From Paenibacillus anaericanus (lineage in GTDB: Bacteria; Bacillota; Bacilli; Paenibacillales; Paenibacillaceae), in contig NZ_RZNY01000025.1 in NCBI RefSeq assembly GCF_003994475.1, positions 1-64,000 of the forward strand: a DNA stretch of 64,000 nt, read 5' to 3'. This document shows positions 36,119-45,592 of the stretch, in pieces. A program made the position numbers and the translations under genes. Each line of letters starts with the position of its first letter. Within the stretch, counting starts at the first letter, position 1. The notes under the pieces are model-generated. The model was not told the DNA's origin, searched no databases, and was given only the letters and a program-made list of their open reading frames with translations.

Positions 36119-37780
36119 TTAGCGCAGCAGCCCCAGACGCCGAAGCGCGCTTAGCAGCTTCGGCCCAACGCGCGGCAGCGCGGACAGCTCCGCCTCGCTC
36201 AGCAGGCGCGTCCGCAGCACAGCTGCGGCGAATACGGCTGCGCCGAGCAGCACGCCGAGCAGACTCTCCGCAACCGCCGCAAGGCGGGTATGCGGCAGCG
36301 AGGCTGTGGCGAAGCGCAGCAGGGCCAGTGCCGCGGCGAGCGCAAGCGCCGCGACAGCAGGGCGCAGCAGCGCGTCACGGACGCGCAGCGCGATCCCTGC
36401 GCGTCGTAGCAGTAGCGCGAGGTTCAGCGCGGCTGCTACAGCGTAGGCGACGATGCCGGCGATAGCGGCACCGTCAGGGCCTAGCTGCGGCACGAGGAGC
36501 ATGTTCAGCACCAGCTTTAGCACAGCTGCAGTAAGCAGGTGTAGCGCAGGCGCTCGAACGTAGCCAAGGCCTTGAAGCAGGGCAGCCGTTACAGTAACGA
36601 GTGCTCCAGGTGCCGCAGTCCATGCAACCCAGGCCATCGTTCCACTGCCAGCCACATCACCGTACAGCATCACATTAATCGGCTCAGCTAACATGGCCAG
36701 ACCAATTGAGGAAGCTAGACCTATCAGCCAGAACCAACGCAGCGCCACACTCGACTGACGCCGAATCCCCTCAAGGTCGCTTCTCATTTTCAACTCCGCC
36801 AGAGCGGGAATAAAGAGCACAGAAAGCGAAGTTGCAATCATAGTCACTAGTTGAACTAGAGGAATCCCCCGGTTATATATACCAACCTCTATCATCGCCC
36901 CTATTTCGCCCCCGCTCCCTCGAAGTAGGCGCGGCAATGTAAATGTATCTACCAGGCTAATCAAAGGCACGGCTAGCGAAGCCAAGCAGATCGGGATCGC
37001 ATAACGAAGCATACTCCGTAGAAGCCCCCAACCCCGTTCCCCTTTATCCAACGATGTCTCACGAGTGCTCTTAGGGTATTTCTCCGCAGGGGAGACTGTT
37101 ACCATTTGGATCTTGCTCTCGCCTCTACTGTACCTACGCCAATACATCAGCATAACAATAAGTCCCGCTACTCCGCCCGCAGCTGACCCAGCTAAAGCCC
37201 CGCCCGCGATCATATCATCTGAGGATCCTATACCACCCAAATAAACTAACAAGACGATCATAACCGCTACCCGAACAGCCTGTTCAATTACTTGGGAGAC
37301 AGCCGTGGGCATCATATCTTGCAACCCTTGAAAGTATCCGCGCATCGCTGCGCTAAGCGGTATAAATAACAGCGCTGGAGCCGAACTCCTTAGCGCCGGA
37401 ATTAACTGACTACTTCCAATCAGACGCGATAGAAAAGGAGCCCCAAAATACATAAGAAAACTACTTGCCACACCTAGAATAGCCATCACTATTGTAGCCA
37501 TCCGAAGTACTTCTCGTTTGCCAGCTTCCTGCCCTACAGCGTGACGCTCCGCTACAAACTTCGAGATCGCTGTTGGAAAGCCCGCCGTCGCCAGCATGAG
37601 CAAAATCGTATAAAAGGGATAAACGGTGTTATAAATCCCAAAGACACCGTCGCCCCCTATATTCTGTAATGGAATCTTCTGCAGGGTACCAAGCAACTTG
37701 GTTACAATCGCTGCCAAGCTTAGCACTGCTGCCCCTTTAAGCAACTTAGAGGGTCCTGTTTGTTGATTATATTCCTTCAT
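36119..37780 (-). CDS. yabM: Polysaccharide/lipid flippase-like membrane protein (YabM, SpoVB family)
   Basis: The 553-residue protein has about 14 membrane helices in the MATE/MVF (MOP) flippase fold. The N-terminus (LLKGAAVLSLAAIVTKLLGTLQKIPLQNIGGDGVFG, split here as adjoining motifs) matches the SpoVB/YabM/YtgP family, which transports lipid-linked precursors. The C-terminal ~120 codons are very GC-rich and alanine/leucine/arginine-rich, continuous with the GC-rich repeats downstream, yet still look like flippase helices. The exact substrate is unknown. Confidence 0.88.
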   Translation of the reverse strand: MKEYNQQTGPSKLLKGAAVLSLAAIVTKLLGTLQKIPLQNIGGDGVFGIYNTVYPFYTILLMLATAGFPTAISKFVAERHAVGQEAGKREVLRMATIVMAILGVASSFLMYFGAPFLSRLIGSSQLIPALRSSAPALLFIPLSAAMRGYFQGLQDMMPTAVSQVIEQAVRVAVMIVLLVYLGGIGSSDDMIAGGALAGSAAGGVAGLIVMLMYWRRYSRGESKIQMVTVSPAEKYPKSTRETSLDKGERGWGLLRSMLRYAIPICLASLAVPLISLVDTFTLPRLLRGSGGEIGAMIEVGIYNRGIPLVQLVTMIATSLSVLFIPALAELKMRSDLEGIRRQSSVALRWFWLIGLASSIGLAMLAEPINVMLYGDVAGSGTMAWVAWTAAPGALVTVTAALLQGLGYVRAPALHLLTAAVLKLVLNMLLVPQLGPDGAAIAGIVAYAVAAALNLALLLRRAGIALRVRDALLRPAVAALALAAALALLRFATASLPHTRLAAVAESLLGVLLGAAVFAAAVLRTRLLSEAELSALPRVGPKLLSALRRLGLLR

Positions 37781-37892
37781 GAGTTCCCTACTTTACGGAG
37801 AAATTCTTATAATGACCTAGTACTGAGATCCATTATATGACGAATTGCCTCCTCCGTAAAAGCTAAGCATCTCACTTTACCCTTATAAAACG

Positions 37893-37957
37893 ACAAAAAG
37901 AACACACTCCCGTGTAATCAGGGCGGCTTGGCCAATCTGATTGACGGAAGTGTGTAT
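37893..37957 (-). terminator. Terminator after spoVT
   Basis: ACACACTTCCGT (37944-37955) pairs with ACGGGAGTGTGT (37902-37913); inside, AATCAG/CTGATT forms a second stem. TCTTTTTG follows on the minus strand. Confidence 0.88.
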
Positions 37958-37985
37958 GTAGCAAAATTTTTATGTCAGGAGACAT

Positions 37986-38528
37986 TTACTGCTCCATTTG
38001 TTTAGCTAGAAAACCAGCAGCTGTTTCAGCCATTTTTGACTCAAGCTCAGACATCTTGACGGAATCATCTTTGTTCAAGAGAATCACAGTACCGATTGGA
38101 TCTCCCCCTGAAATGATGGGCGCCATCACAAATGAAGAAATGTTCTCTGGGTGGTCTTTATTAATTTCATAAGTTCCCGAGTTTACTTCGACAATAATCT
38201 TACGGCCTTCCATACAATTCTCTAACAACATGCTAATCTGCTTATCCAAATATTCCTTCTTGGATGCTCCTGCCACGGCAATCAATGTATCCCGGTCAGA
38301 GATTAGCGTAATATGACCCGTACTCTCAAATAATGATTCAGCGTATTCCTTGGCAAAATCGCCTAACTCACCAATTGGTGAATATTTCTTCAGGATAACT
38401 TCACCATCACGGTCCACAAAAATCTCTAGTGGATCCCCTTCTCTAATCCGCAAGGTGCGACGGATTTCCTTAGGTATTACCACACGGCCCAGATCATCGA
38501 TACGGCGTACAATTCCAGTTGCTTTCAT
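37986..38528 (-). CDS. spoVT: Stage V sporulation regulator SpoVT
   Basis: SpoVT tunes sigma-G-dependent genes in the forespore. From the ATG at 38528 it is 180 residues: an AbrB-type swapped-hairpin DNA-binding domain (MKATGIVRRIDDLGRVVIPK, LRIREGDPLEIFVDRDGEV) and a C-terminal GAF-like domain (about 60-180, with FVMAPIISGGDPIGTVIL). The frame is open to 38696 but the extra 56 residues are not part of the family. A GGGGC lies about 10 nt upstream. Confidence 0.96.
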   Translation of the reverse strand: MKATGIVRRIDDLGRVVIPKEIRRTLRIREGDPLEIFVDRDGEVILKKYSPIGELGDFAKEYAESLFESTGHITLISDRDTLIAVAGASKKEYLDKQISMLLENCMEGRKIIVEVNSGTYEINKDHPENISSFVMAPIISGGDPIGTVILLNKDDSVKMSELESKMAETAAGFLAKQMEQ

Positions 38529-38760
38529 TTTATAAGTTGCCCCGCTTTCTAAAGAAGTTTTGAAATACGATACGGTGTAACGGATTTTATTTAACCCGCA
38601 CGTTATTACAACATCATGAGCTTCGTATAACCAACTTAGTGATGTTTGTAAGAAGTGGTGGGATTCGGTTACTGTGATTCTAACCATAGTATTCATCCGT
38701 TTTCAGCGACTTATTCATCCGATTTATCGATGAATTTTGAAACGTTAGTCCCTTCGCAGA

Positions 38761-38795
38761 GACAAGAAAGCAGCGCGAGTTATCACGCTGCCTCT
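38761..38795 (-). terminator. Terminator after the PrsA-like gene
   Basis: GCAGCG (38786-38791) pairs with CGCTGC (38770-38775), followed by TTTCTTGTC on the minus strand. Confidence 0.7.
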
Positions 38796-38829
38796 TATTA
38801 CTATAACTCAAACTTTCCTATGGAAGCAA

Positions 38830-39936
38830 TTATTTGGCACTGTTGGTATTTGTATCAGTTTCTTCAGTCCCTGTGTTGGTCCCAGTATCTGGTGTTGTAG
38901 CACCATCTTTATCTTCTGTTCCTTCAGTTCCTTCAGTTGTATCTGCTGCTTTTTCAACCTTAGGTAGCTTGATTTCCTTGATGATCTTTGTCTCTAGTTC
39001 ACCATTCATAAACTCGTCCAACTTATTGGAAGCTACCGTTGTTTTCACTGTTTCCTTCTCTTCATCGGTTAGTCCTTCGAAAGTCTTCTCATTCCGTGAT
39101 TCCACACGAATAATATGATATCCATAAGCTGTCTCTACCGGTTCGCCTATTTCGTTAAGCGGTTGCGTCAGAGCAGCTTGCTTAAATTCTTCTACCCATT
39201 TATTAACTTTAGCATTCTCATACAATCCACCGTTAGCATTGGAACCACCGTCGGTACTGTATTCTTTGGCAAGAGTTGCAAAATCCTCACCCTTGTCCAA
39301 TTTTGCTTTAACTTCATTCGCTACTTTTAGCGCTTCTTCTAAAGTATACTTCTCGTTACCTTCGGCATCCTGCAAACCAATTAGGATATGACGGACTGAA
39401 GCTGTTGTGAAATCGTCCTTAGTTGCTTCGAATTCAGCTTTAACTTCTTCATCTGTAACCAGATTCAATTGACCTTCCATTACCGTATAGACACGAACCA
39501 TATAATTCTGGAATTCTTTCTCTGTCACTTTTTGTGCATCGAGCATTGCTTTAAACTGATCTTCGCCATATGCTTCTTTCATTGCCTTATATTGTTCATC
39601 GGCTTTTTTCTTGCCTTCTGCTTTCGTCTTGTCATCTGCTTTGGACTCTAAATATTTGTAGGCAATTTCTTGCTTGATCAGATATTCACGGAAATCATCC
39701 AATTGAGTGAACTGTTCCATTGTAGGTTGAAGCGACAATACGATGCGCAACTCCCGATCGAACTCATTTTCCGTAATTTGTCCACCTTCATAAGTAGCAA
39801 CTACAGCACTATTGTCGCTATTTTCTGCGTCTTTAGATTCATCTTTCTTACCGCATCCTGCCATAACTGAGAAAGCTAGTACGGCCACCATTGCAATCGT
39901 CAACCTTTTCCACGTACGTTCTTTACTTCGAAACAT
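38830..39936 (-). CDS. PrsA-like peptidyl-prolyl isomerase lipoprotein
   Basis: The 368-residue protein has a lipoprotein signal: a basic start, a hydrophobic core and lipobox VMAGC with C28. A SurA-like N-domain with a long charged helix region follows. The PPIC (parvulin) domain lies at about 175-275 (ASVRHILIG, GEDFATLAKEYSTDGGSNANGG, AYGYHIIRVESR). The tail is Thr/Glu/Asp/Gly-rich and disordered. It should fold secreted proteins at the membrane-wall interface. Its start overlaps the mfd stop by 14 nt. In B. subtilis mfd is followed directly by spoVT, so the gene is an insertion; prsA proper may lie elsewhere. Confidence 0.92.
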   Translation of the reverse strand: MFRSKERTWKRLTIAMVAVLAFSVMAGCGKKDESKDAENSDNSAVVATYEGGQITENEFDRELRIVLSLQPTMEQFTQLDDFREYLIKQEIAYKYLESKADDKTKAEGKKKADEQYKAMKEAYGEDQFKAMLDAQKVTEKEFQNYMVRVYTVMEGQLNLVTDEEVKAEFEATKDDFTTASVRHILIGLQDAEGNEKYTLEEALKVANEVKAKLDKGEDFATLAKEYSTDGGSNANGGLYENAKVNKWVEEFKQAALTQPLNEIGEPVETAYGYHIIRVESRNEKTFEGLTDEEKETVKTTVASNKLDEFMNGELETKIIKEIKLPKVEKAADTTEGTEGTEDKDGATTPDTGTNTGTEETDTNTNSAK

Positions 39937-42900
39937 CTAGTAATTCCCCTTTCGCTTTGAACGAAATCTTTAGCGCCTCCAGAAATTGTTCCAATAGGGC
40001 CATCAATTCTTTGTCGTCCATTCCCTTAGTTTTAATATTGATCAACATCGTCGGTCCTTGATTAAATTGTACACGTCTTCCGAACAGATTTCCAACTTCC
40101 GCAAGCTTGGATGGCATAATGTCCTTCTCACGACCCGCGTAGAACTTCATAATGACCTCATCGCCTCGTCTAGTAATGGATTCGATACCATACTTCTTAC
40201 CATACAGCTTGACCCTCGCTACTGAGAGCAAGTTCTGTACAGTTTCCGGCAATTCTCCGAAACGATCGAGCATCTCATCCTCAAGTTCCGAGACATCTTC
40301 AAACGAAGATGCAGAAGCTGTCTTCTTATATATCTCAATCTTCTGAATACTATCATAAATATAATCCGACGGTAAATACGCATCTATACTAAGGTCGATC
40401 GACGTATTCCATGATTGCTCCTCCGGAACCTTCTCACCGAGCATGGATACCTTACGCTTCTTGATTTCCTCCGCTAACATTTGCGAGTATAGATCAAATC
40501 CAACGGAAGCAATAAACCCATGCTGTTCCGCTCCTAGCAGATTACCAGCCCCCCGTATTGTAAGGTCACGCATAGCGATTTTGAATCCAGAACCAAGTTC
40601 AGTAAACTCCTTAATGGATTGCAACCGCTTCTCCGCCACCTCTGTCAGAGACTTATCACGCTGATAAGTAAAATAAGCATACGCAATCCGATTGGAACGT
40701 CCCACACGTCCACGTAACTGATACAACTGGGACAAGCCCATTTTATCAGCATCATGTACGATCAAGGTGTTAACATTCGGGATATCCACCCCTGTTTCGA
40801 TAATGCTTGTGCTTACCAGGACATCATATTCTCCGTCAAGAAAGTCAAGGATCGTCTTCTCTAGCTCCTGCTCTGACAATTGCCCGTGACCAACCGCAAC
40901 CCGTGCGTCTGGAACAAGCATCGAAATTTGCGCCGCCATTTCTTGAATTCCTTGAACACGATTATACAAGTAATAAATTTGTCCTCCGCGCGCCATCTCC
41001 CGTTCAACCGCCTCACGCACCAGTGACTGGCTATGCTCGACAACATATGTTTGTACAGGGAAGCGATTCTCCGGAGGTGTCTCGATAACAGATAGATCAC
41101 GGACTCCGAGCATCGACATATGCAAGGTTCTCGGAATCGGCGTGGCCGTTAACGTCAACACATCGACATTCGTCTTAAGGCGCTTCAGTTTCTCCTTATG
41201 CGTCACACCGAACCGCTGCTCCTCATCGACGATCAGTAGCCCCAAATCCTTAAATATGAGGTCTTGAGACAACAAGCGATGGGTGCCGATCACAATATCG
41301 ACCGTACCCTTCTTAACGCCTTTAATCGTCTCATTCTGTTCCTTCCGACTGCGGAAGCGGCTAAGACTTTGTATATTAATTGGATAACCCGCAAATCGCT
41401 CACGGAAAGTTTCATAATGCTGTTGTGCGAGAATCGTCGTCGGTACAAGTACCGCAACCTGTTTGCCTTCAATGGCCGCTTTAAAAGCAGCACGAATAGC
41501 AACTTCGGTCTTCCCATATCCAACATCACCACATAACAAACGATCCATAGGCCGAGTCTGTTCCATATCCTTCTTGATTTCCTCGATAGCCCGAATCTGG
41601 TCTCGAGTCTCTTCATAAGGGAACATGGCTTCAAACTCCTGTTGCTCAGGTGTATCCTTCTCAAAGCCGTAACCAGGAGATGCTTGTCGATCGGCATATA
41701 GTTTAATAAGCTCGTCTGCAATATCCTGAACTGAGGATTGCACTTTACTCTTCACCCGAGTCCAGTCATTACCACCAAGCTTGTATACTTTCGGTTCTTT
41801 GTCTTCAGAGCCAACATATTTCTGTATCAGATCGATCTGTTCAATCGGTACCGACAGTTTATCCCCGCCAGCATACAGGATATGCATATAGTCTTTATGA
41901 ATCCCGCCTACTTCAAGCGTACCAATCCCAATATACTTCCCGATCCCATGGTTCTGATGGACAACATAATCGCCAACCTTCAGCTCCGTATAGCTCTTGA
42001 TGCGCTCCGCATTGTCCATGTTCTTGCTAATCTTACGCACTTTACGCTGCTTCTGGGAGAACATTTCTCCTTCGGTTATAACGACCAAATGGACGGAAGG
42101 TAGCTCAAACCCCGATTGAAGATTACCATTCAGTAGGGTTGGCTCATCAATCCCATAATCCTGCAGCACACGCCGCATTCGTTCCATCCGTTCTTCCCCG
42201 TTGGCCAGCATAATGACCTTGGCTCCGCTCTTCTTCCAGCGGTCCATTTCTGACTTCAACACATTCATCTGACCATGGAAGTCTTGCATAGCACGACTAA
42301 CGAAATTCAGAATGTTCTGAGGTTGGCTATGCGGTACTTGCCGTAGGAATAACGACAAGAATAATGTTTGAAACGGCCGACGGTAGAGAACATGATCACC
42401 CTCGAACGCTAGTGGAAGCTCTGGCAGACTTTTACCATTCTGAAACAGGTTTAGATTCCACTCCGCTTCATCTCGTTCGAGTTGTTTGGCTGTCTCTAAT
42501 AGACGAGCTGGCTCATCCAGAATAAGCAAGGTATCACTCGCTACATAATCGTATAACGTCTTATTCTCCGGATAAATCAGCGAAATATATTTATAAATCT
42601 CCGAAAAATATATATGCTCACGCAGCATTTCAATTTCCTTAGAGACCTCTTCCTTCAGCTTGGCCTTAGCCTTACGGTCTGTCATCTTCTCTAATTGCGC
42701 TTCCAAACGGTTGCTCGCAGCTTGCGCCGCTTTCTCCAAACGATCCTTAGAGGCAATTAGCTCCTTACAAGGAGGGATAGACACTTGCTTGACTTGATCC
42801 ACCGATCGTTGATCTGCTGGATCAAACGTACGCATCGAGTCGATCTCATCGTCGAATAATTCTATCCGGTATGCTAATGTCGAGGTTAAGGGATAGAAAT

Positions 42901-43447
42901 CGATAATCCCCCCACGAATACTCATCTCTCCTCTGGATTCAACCCGCTCAACCCGCTCATATCCGAGCTCAATCATCTTGTTCAGAAATGCATCAAGCTG
43001 AAGGGTACCTCCCAGCTTAATCTCAAGCCAGGCTTCGCGCATCGTCTCCGGTGTGGGGATAAACCGACGAACGCCAGAATAAGGCGCCACGACAATCCCC
43101 CGAAAACCCTGGGAGCATTGTAACAGCACCTCAATCCGCTGTGCCAACATCTCCGGACTGGAGACGGCAGATTCAGCAGCAACTAGCTCATTTGCTGGAT
43201 ACAGTAACACCTCATCAGTGGAGAGTGCCTCCTGTAAATCCTCAGCAATCTTCTGAGCGGCAAACATATTATGGGTAACGACAAGCATTGGACGATCACT
43301 TTCTTTATGAAGTGCTGCCAACATGACTTGTCTAGACGATCCCGATAATCCAGAAATTAACTGCTCTTTCATTCCGGCTTTTACACCTGCAACTGTTGAG
43401 GCAAAATCCGAATCTTGGGAAAATGCTTGAATAAGTGCTTGTAACAA
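39923..43447 (-). CDS. mfd: Transcription-repair coupling factor Mfd
   Basis: Mfd removes stalled RNA polymerase and recruits UvrA. Its domains in order are a UvrB-like N-terminal region, the RNA polymerase interacting domain (LKVGDYVVHQNHGIGKYIGI), a RecG-like ATPase with Walker A CGDVGYGKTE and DEEQRFG, and the C-terminal TRCF domain. The length of about 1174-1177 equals B. subtilis Mfd. The frame opens with a GTG at 43456 that abuts the Shine-Dalgarno; the TTG at 43447 has GAGAGG at about 8 nt and is preferred. Confidence 0.96.
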   Translation of the reverse strand: MLQALIQAFSQDSDFASTVAGVKAGMKEQLISGLSGSSRQVMLAALHKESDRPMLVVTHNMFAAQKIAEDLQEALSTDEVLLYPANELVAAESAVSSPEMLAQRIEVLLQCSQGFRGIVVAPYSGVRRFIPTPETMREAWLEIKLGGTLQLDAFLNKMIELGYERVERVESRGEMSIRGGIIDFYPLTSTLAYRIELFDDEIDSMRTFDPADQRSVDQVKQVSIPPCKELIASKDRLEKAAQAASNRLEAQLEKMTDRKAKAKLKEEVSKEIEMLREHIYFSEIYKYISLIYPENKTLYDYVASDTLLILDEPARLLETAKQLERDEAEWNLNLFQNGKSLPELPLAFEGDHVLYRRPFQTLFLSLFLRQVPHSQPQNILNFVSRAMQDFHGQMNVLKSEMDRWKKSGAKVIMLANGEERMERMRRVLQDYGIDEPTLLNGNLQSGFELPSVHLVVITEGEMFSQKQRKVRKISKNMDNAERIKSYTELKVGDYVVHQNHGIGKYIGIGTLEVGGIHKDYMHILYAGGDKLSVPIEQIDLIQKYVGSEDKEPKVYKLGGNDWTRVKSKVQSSVQDIADELIKLYADRQASPGYGFEKDTPEQQEFEAMFPYEETRDQIRAIEEIKKDMEQTRPMDRLLCGDVGYGKTEVAIRAAFKAAIEGKQVAVLVPTTILAQQHYETFRERFAGYPINIQSLSRFRSRKEQNETIKGVKKGTVDIVIGTHRLLSQDLIFKDLGLLIVDEEQRFGVTHKEKLKRLKTNVDVLTLTATPIPRTLHMSMLGVRDLSVIETPPENRFPVQTYVVEHSQSLVREAVEREMARGGQIYYLYNRVQGIQEMAAQISMLVPDARVAVGHGQLSEQELEKTILDFLDGEYDVLVSTSIIETGVDIPNVNTLIVHDADKMGLSQLYQLRGRVGRSNRIAYAYFTYQRDKSLTEVAEKRLQSIKEFTELGSGFKIAMRDLTIRGAGNLLGAEQHGFIASVGFDLYSQMLAEEIKKRKVSMLGEKVPEEQSWNTSIDLSIDAYLPSDYIYDSIQKIEIYKKTASASSFEDVSELEDEMLDRFGELPETVQNLLSVARVKLYGKKYGIESITRRGDEVIMKFYAGREKDIMPSKLAEVGNLFGRRVQFNQGPTMLINIKTKGMDDKELMALLEQFLEALKISFKAKGELLDVSK

Positions 43448-43513
43448 ATGGGGCACCTCTCTTATTGCTTAGTGGAATCTATTGTAAGTCCTGTGGGACA
43501 TCCCTACACGAAT

Positions 43514-43546
43514 CAAAAAGGAGCCTCAGCAAACGTGCCAAGGCTC
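43514..43546 (-). terminator. Terminator after fin
   Basis: GAGCCT (43541-43546 in minus sense) pairs with AGGCTC (43521-43526), with additional loop pairing, followed by CTTTTTG. It makes pth-fin a separate transcript from mfd. Confidence 0.75.
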
Positions 43547-43598
43547 TATAACCGTTAAATTCGGTATACATCCTTCGTTATTCCGCCATCATTTTCAT

Positions 43599-43829
43599 TC
43601 ATTGCAACGGACTTGATTGTAGCGAGAGTTCTGGGTTATTCTGGAGTGCTTCTCTGCAATAATCACAGGTCACTCGAACCGTTGTTTCCCCGCTTGAATC
43701 ATACGCTATTATATCTCTCCGCTCATCAGGGGTCAAGAAATGGAAACCCAGTTGCAACTCTGAGACATGAGGGGCCTCGATTCTACCAATAAATGTTCGG
43801 CAATGCCTGCATACATAGTTTATTGCCAT
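43599..43829 (-). CDS. fin: Anti-sigma-F factor Fin (YabK)
   Basis: The 76-residue protein has two zinc-ribbon pairs, C7-x-x-C10 and C55-x-x-C58, with the motif FLTPDERRDII between. In B. subtilis Fin shuts off sigma-F to allow the sigma-G switch in the forespore. It is placed between pth and mfd as in B. subtilis. Confidence 0.95.
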   Translation of the reverse strand: MAINYVCRHCRTFIGRIEAPHVSELQLGFHFLTPDERRDIIAYDSSGETTVRVTCDYCREALQNNPELSLQSSPLQ

Positions 43830-43911
43830 CTATATGCCTCCTGAAGAATCATTATTCCTTCAGTATGCCCTAAGCGATCTCTCTTTAGCCTCTTCCGTAC
43901 ACTTCAATCTA

Positions 43912-44472
43912 CTATCCATTAAATTTTGCCATCGTCTGTTCAAAGGAATGATCTAGGCTATATTCTATAGCATCACATGCAGCATCAATTGAGGTTTGCA
44001 ACAGCGCTGCATCCTTTTTTGCAAAAGTAGATAGAACGTAATCTACGACGGCATGTCCTGGATCTGGTCTGGAGATTCCCATTCTAATACGGTTAAAAGT
44101 TTGCGTTCCCGTATGCTGAATCAGCGACTTGATGCCGTTATGCCCACCCGCACTACCTTGATAACGGAGTCTGTTTCTACCTAGCTCGGTGTCCAAATCA
44201 TCGTAGACGACAATCATGTCCTCCAAAGCTACTTTATAGTAATCCATATATGCCCGAACTGCTTCACCTGACAAATTCATATAGGTCATCGGCTTAATTA
44301 ATGCCACTTTGTGACCTGAAATAAAGCCTTCGCCTAGTAATGCTTTGCATTTGCTCTGTTTGATGTCAATACCGTGTCTACGACCCAATTCATTAACCGC
44401 CATAAAGCCAATGTTATGCCTTGTCTTCTCATATTGGGCCCCCGGATTACCGAGACCTACGATCCACTTCAA
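43912..44472 (-). CDS. pth: Peptidyl-tRNA hydrolase
   Basis: Pth recycles peptidyl-tRNA released from ribosomes. The 186 residues start MKWIVGLGNPGAQYEKTRHN with N10 and catalytic H19, and contain MTYMNLSGEAV and DDLDTELGRNRLRYQGSAGGHNG. Known as spoVC in B. subtilis. It lies downstream of prs, with a strong hairpin between. Confidence 0.97.
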   Translation of the reverse strand: MKWIVGLGNPGAQYEKTRHNIGFMAVNELGRRHGIDIKQSKCKALLGEGFISGHKVALIKPMTYMNLSGEAVRAYMDYYKVALEDMIVVYDDLDTELGRNRLRYQGSAGGHNGIKSLIQHTGTQTFNRIRMGISRPDPGHAVVDYVLSTFAKKDAALLQTSIDAACDAIEYSLDHSFEQTMAKFNG

Positions 44473-44522
44473 CTTTAATCAATCCTCCATTTTCAAGCCA
44501 CACTAAGTATAAATATGCCGAT

Positions 44523-44558
44523 AGGGGTTACACCTCCCAGGTGGAAGGTGTAACCCCT
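44523..44558 (-). terminator. Strong hairpin between prs and pth
   Basis: A perfect 13-bp stem (AGGGGTTACACCT with AGGTGTAACCCCT) with a 10-nt loop. No T-run follows on the minus strand, so it may be a processing or attenuation hairpin rather than a full terminator. Confidence 0.6.
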
Positions 44559-44578
44559 GTATGACTGTATCTCAGAAT

Positions 44579-45532
44579 TTATTCTATTTCGAATAGTTTA
44601 CTGATGGACAATTCCTCATGGACACGAATAATCGCTTCTCCCATCAGCGGAGCAACAGATAACACTCTCAGCTTGCTGGTTGGGTTAGCATGTGTAATCG
44701 GAATAGTGTCCGTTACGATAACTTCCTTAAGCGGGGAGTTCTCTAACCGTTCCATTGCTGGACCGGAGAGCACTGCATGAGTACAGCAAGCATAAACTTC
44801 TGTAACTCCACCCTCTTTAAGTGCATTAGCGCCAAGCACAATCGTACCAGCAGTATCGATAATATCATCAACGAGAATCGCAGTTTTACCTTCAATGTTC
44901 CCGATGATGTTCATAACCTCACTTACGTTCGGCTCTGGACGGCGTTTATCGATAATCGCTAGCGGTGCATTAAGGAAATCAGCCAACTTACGTGCTCTGA
45001 CCACTCCACCATGATCCGGCGAAACGACAACAGGGTTAACAATTTGCTTAGAACGGAAGTATTGTGCCAAAATTGGCACACCTAACATGTGATCCACGGG
45101 AATATCGAAGAATCCTTGAATCTGCATAGCATGAAGGTCCATTGTAATCACACGGTGGGCTCCAGCTTTCTCGATCAAATTAGCAACCAATTTAGCTGTA
45201 ATTGGATCGCGTGAGCGAGCTTTCCGGTCTTGACGGGCATAACCATAATAAGGAATAACGACATTAATACTCTTAGCCGAAGCACGTTTCAGAGCATCAA
45301 CCATGACGAGAAGTTCCATCAGATTGTCGTTAACCGGACCGCAAGTTGACTGCACAATGTACACGTGACAGCCACGAACGCTCTCATTCAATTTAACTTG
45401 GATTTCGCCGTCGCTGAAGCTCGTCGTTTCCGAGTCTCCCATGGGAATCCCGATATAATCGGCGATTTGATGGGCTAGTTTGGGATTGGAATTACAGGTG
45501 AATATCTTCAATTTAGAATCACAATAAGTCAT
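44579..45532 (-). CDS. prs: Ribose-phosphate pyrophosphokinase
   Basis: Prs makes PRPP from ribose 5-phosphate and ATP, feeding purine, pyrimidine, NAD and histidine pathways. The 317 residues contain the flexible catalytic region [16 protein letters not shown], the [16 protein letters not shown] signature, and the PRPP loop DDIIDTAGT. It follows glmU as in B. subtilis, with purR also nearby. Confidence 0.97.
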   Translation of the reverse strand: MTYCDSKLKIFTCNSNPKLAHQIADYIGIPMGDSETTSFSDGEIQVKLNESVRGCHVYIVQSTCGPVNDNLMELLVMVDALKRASAKSINVVIPYYGYARQDRKARSRDPITAKLVANLIEKAGAHRVITMDLHAMQIQGFFDIPVDHMLGVPILAQYFRSKQIVNPVVVSPDHGGVVRARKLADFLNAPLAIIDKRRPEPNVSEVMNIIGNIEGKTAILVDDIIDTAGTIVLGANALKEGGVTEVYACCTHAVLSGPAMERLENSPLKEVIVTDTIPITHANPTSKLRVLSVAPLMGEAIIRVHEELSISKLFEIE

Positions 45533-45592
45533 AAATTAAAAACCCTCCGTGCTGTAATAGATAGTTAAGTTATCTCATAATTAAGGAGATTC

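Noticed and set aside
36115..36465. 116-codon plus-strand alanine/arginine-rich frame
   Set aside because: It is the antisense of the GC-rich end of yabM; stop codons are rare there by composition.
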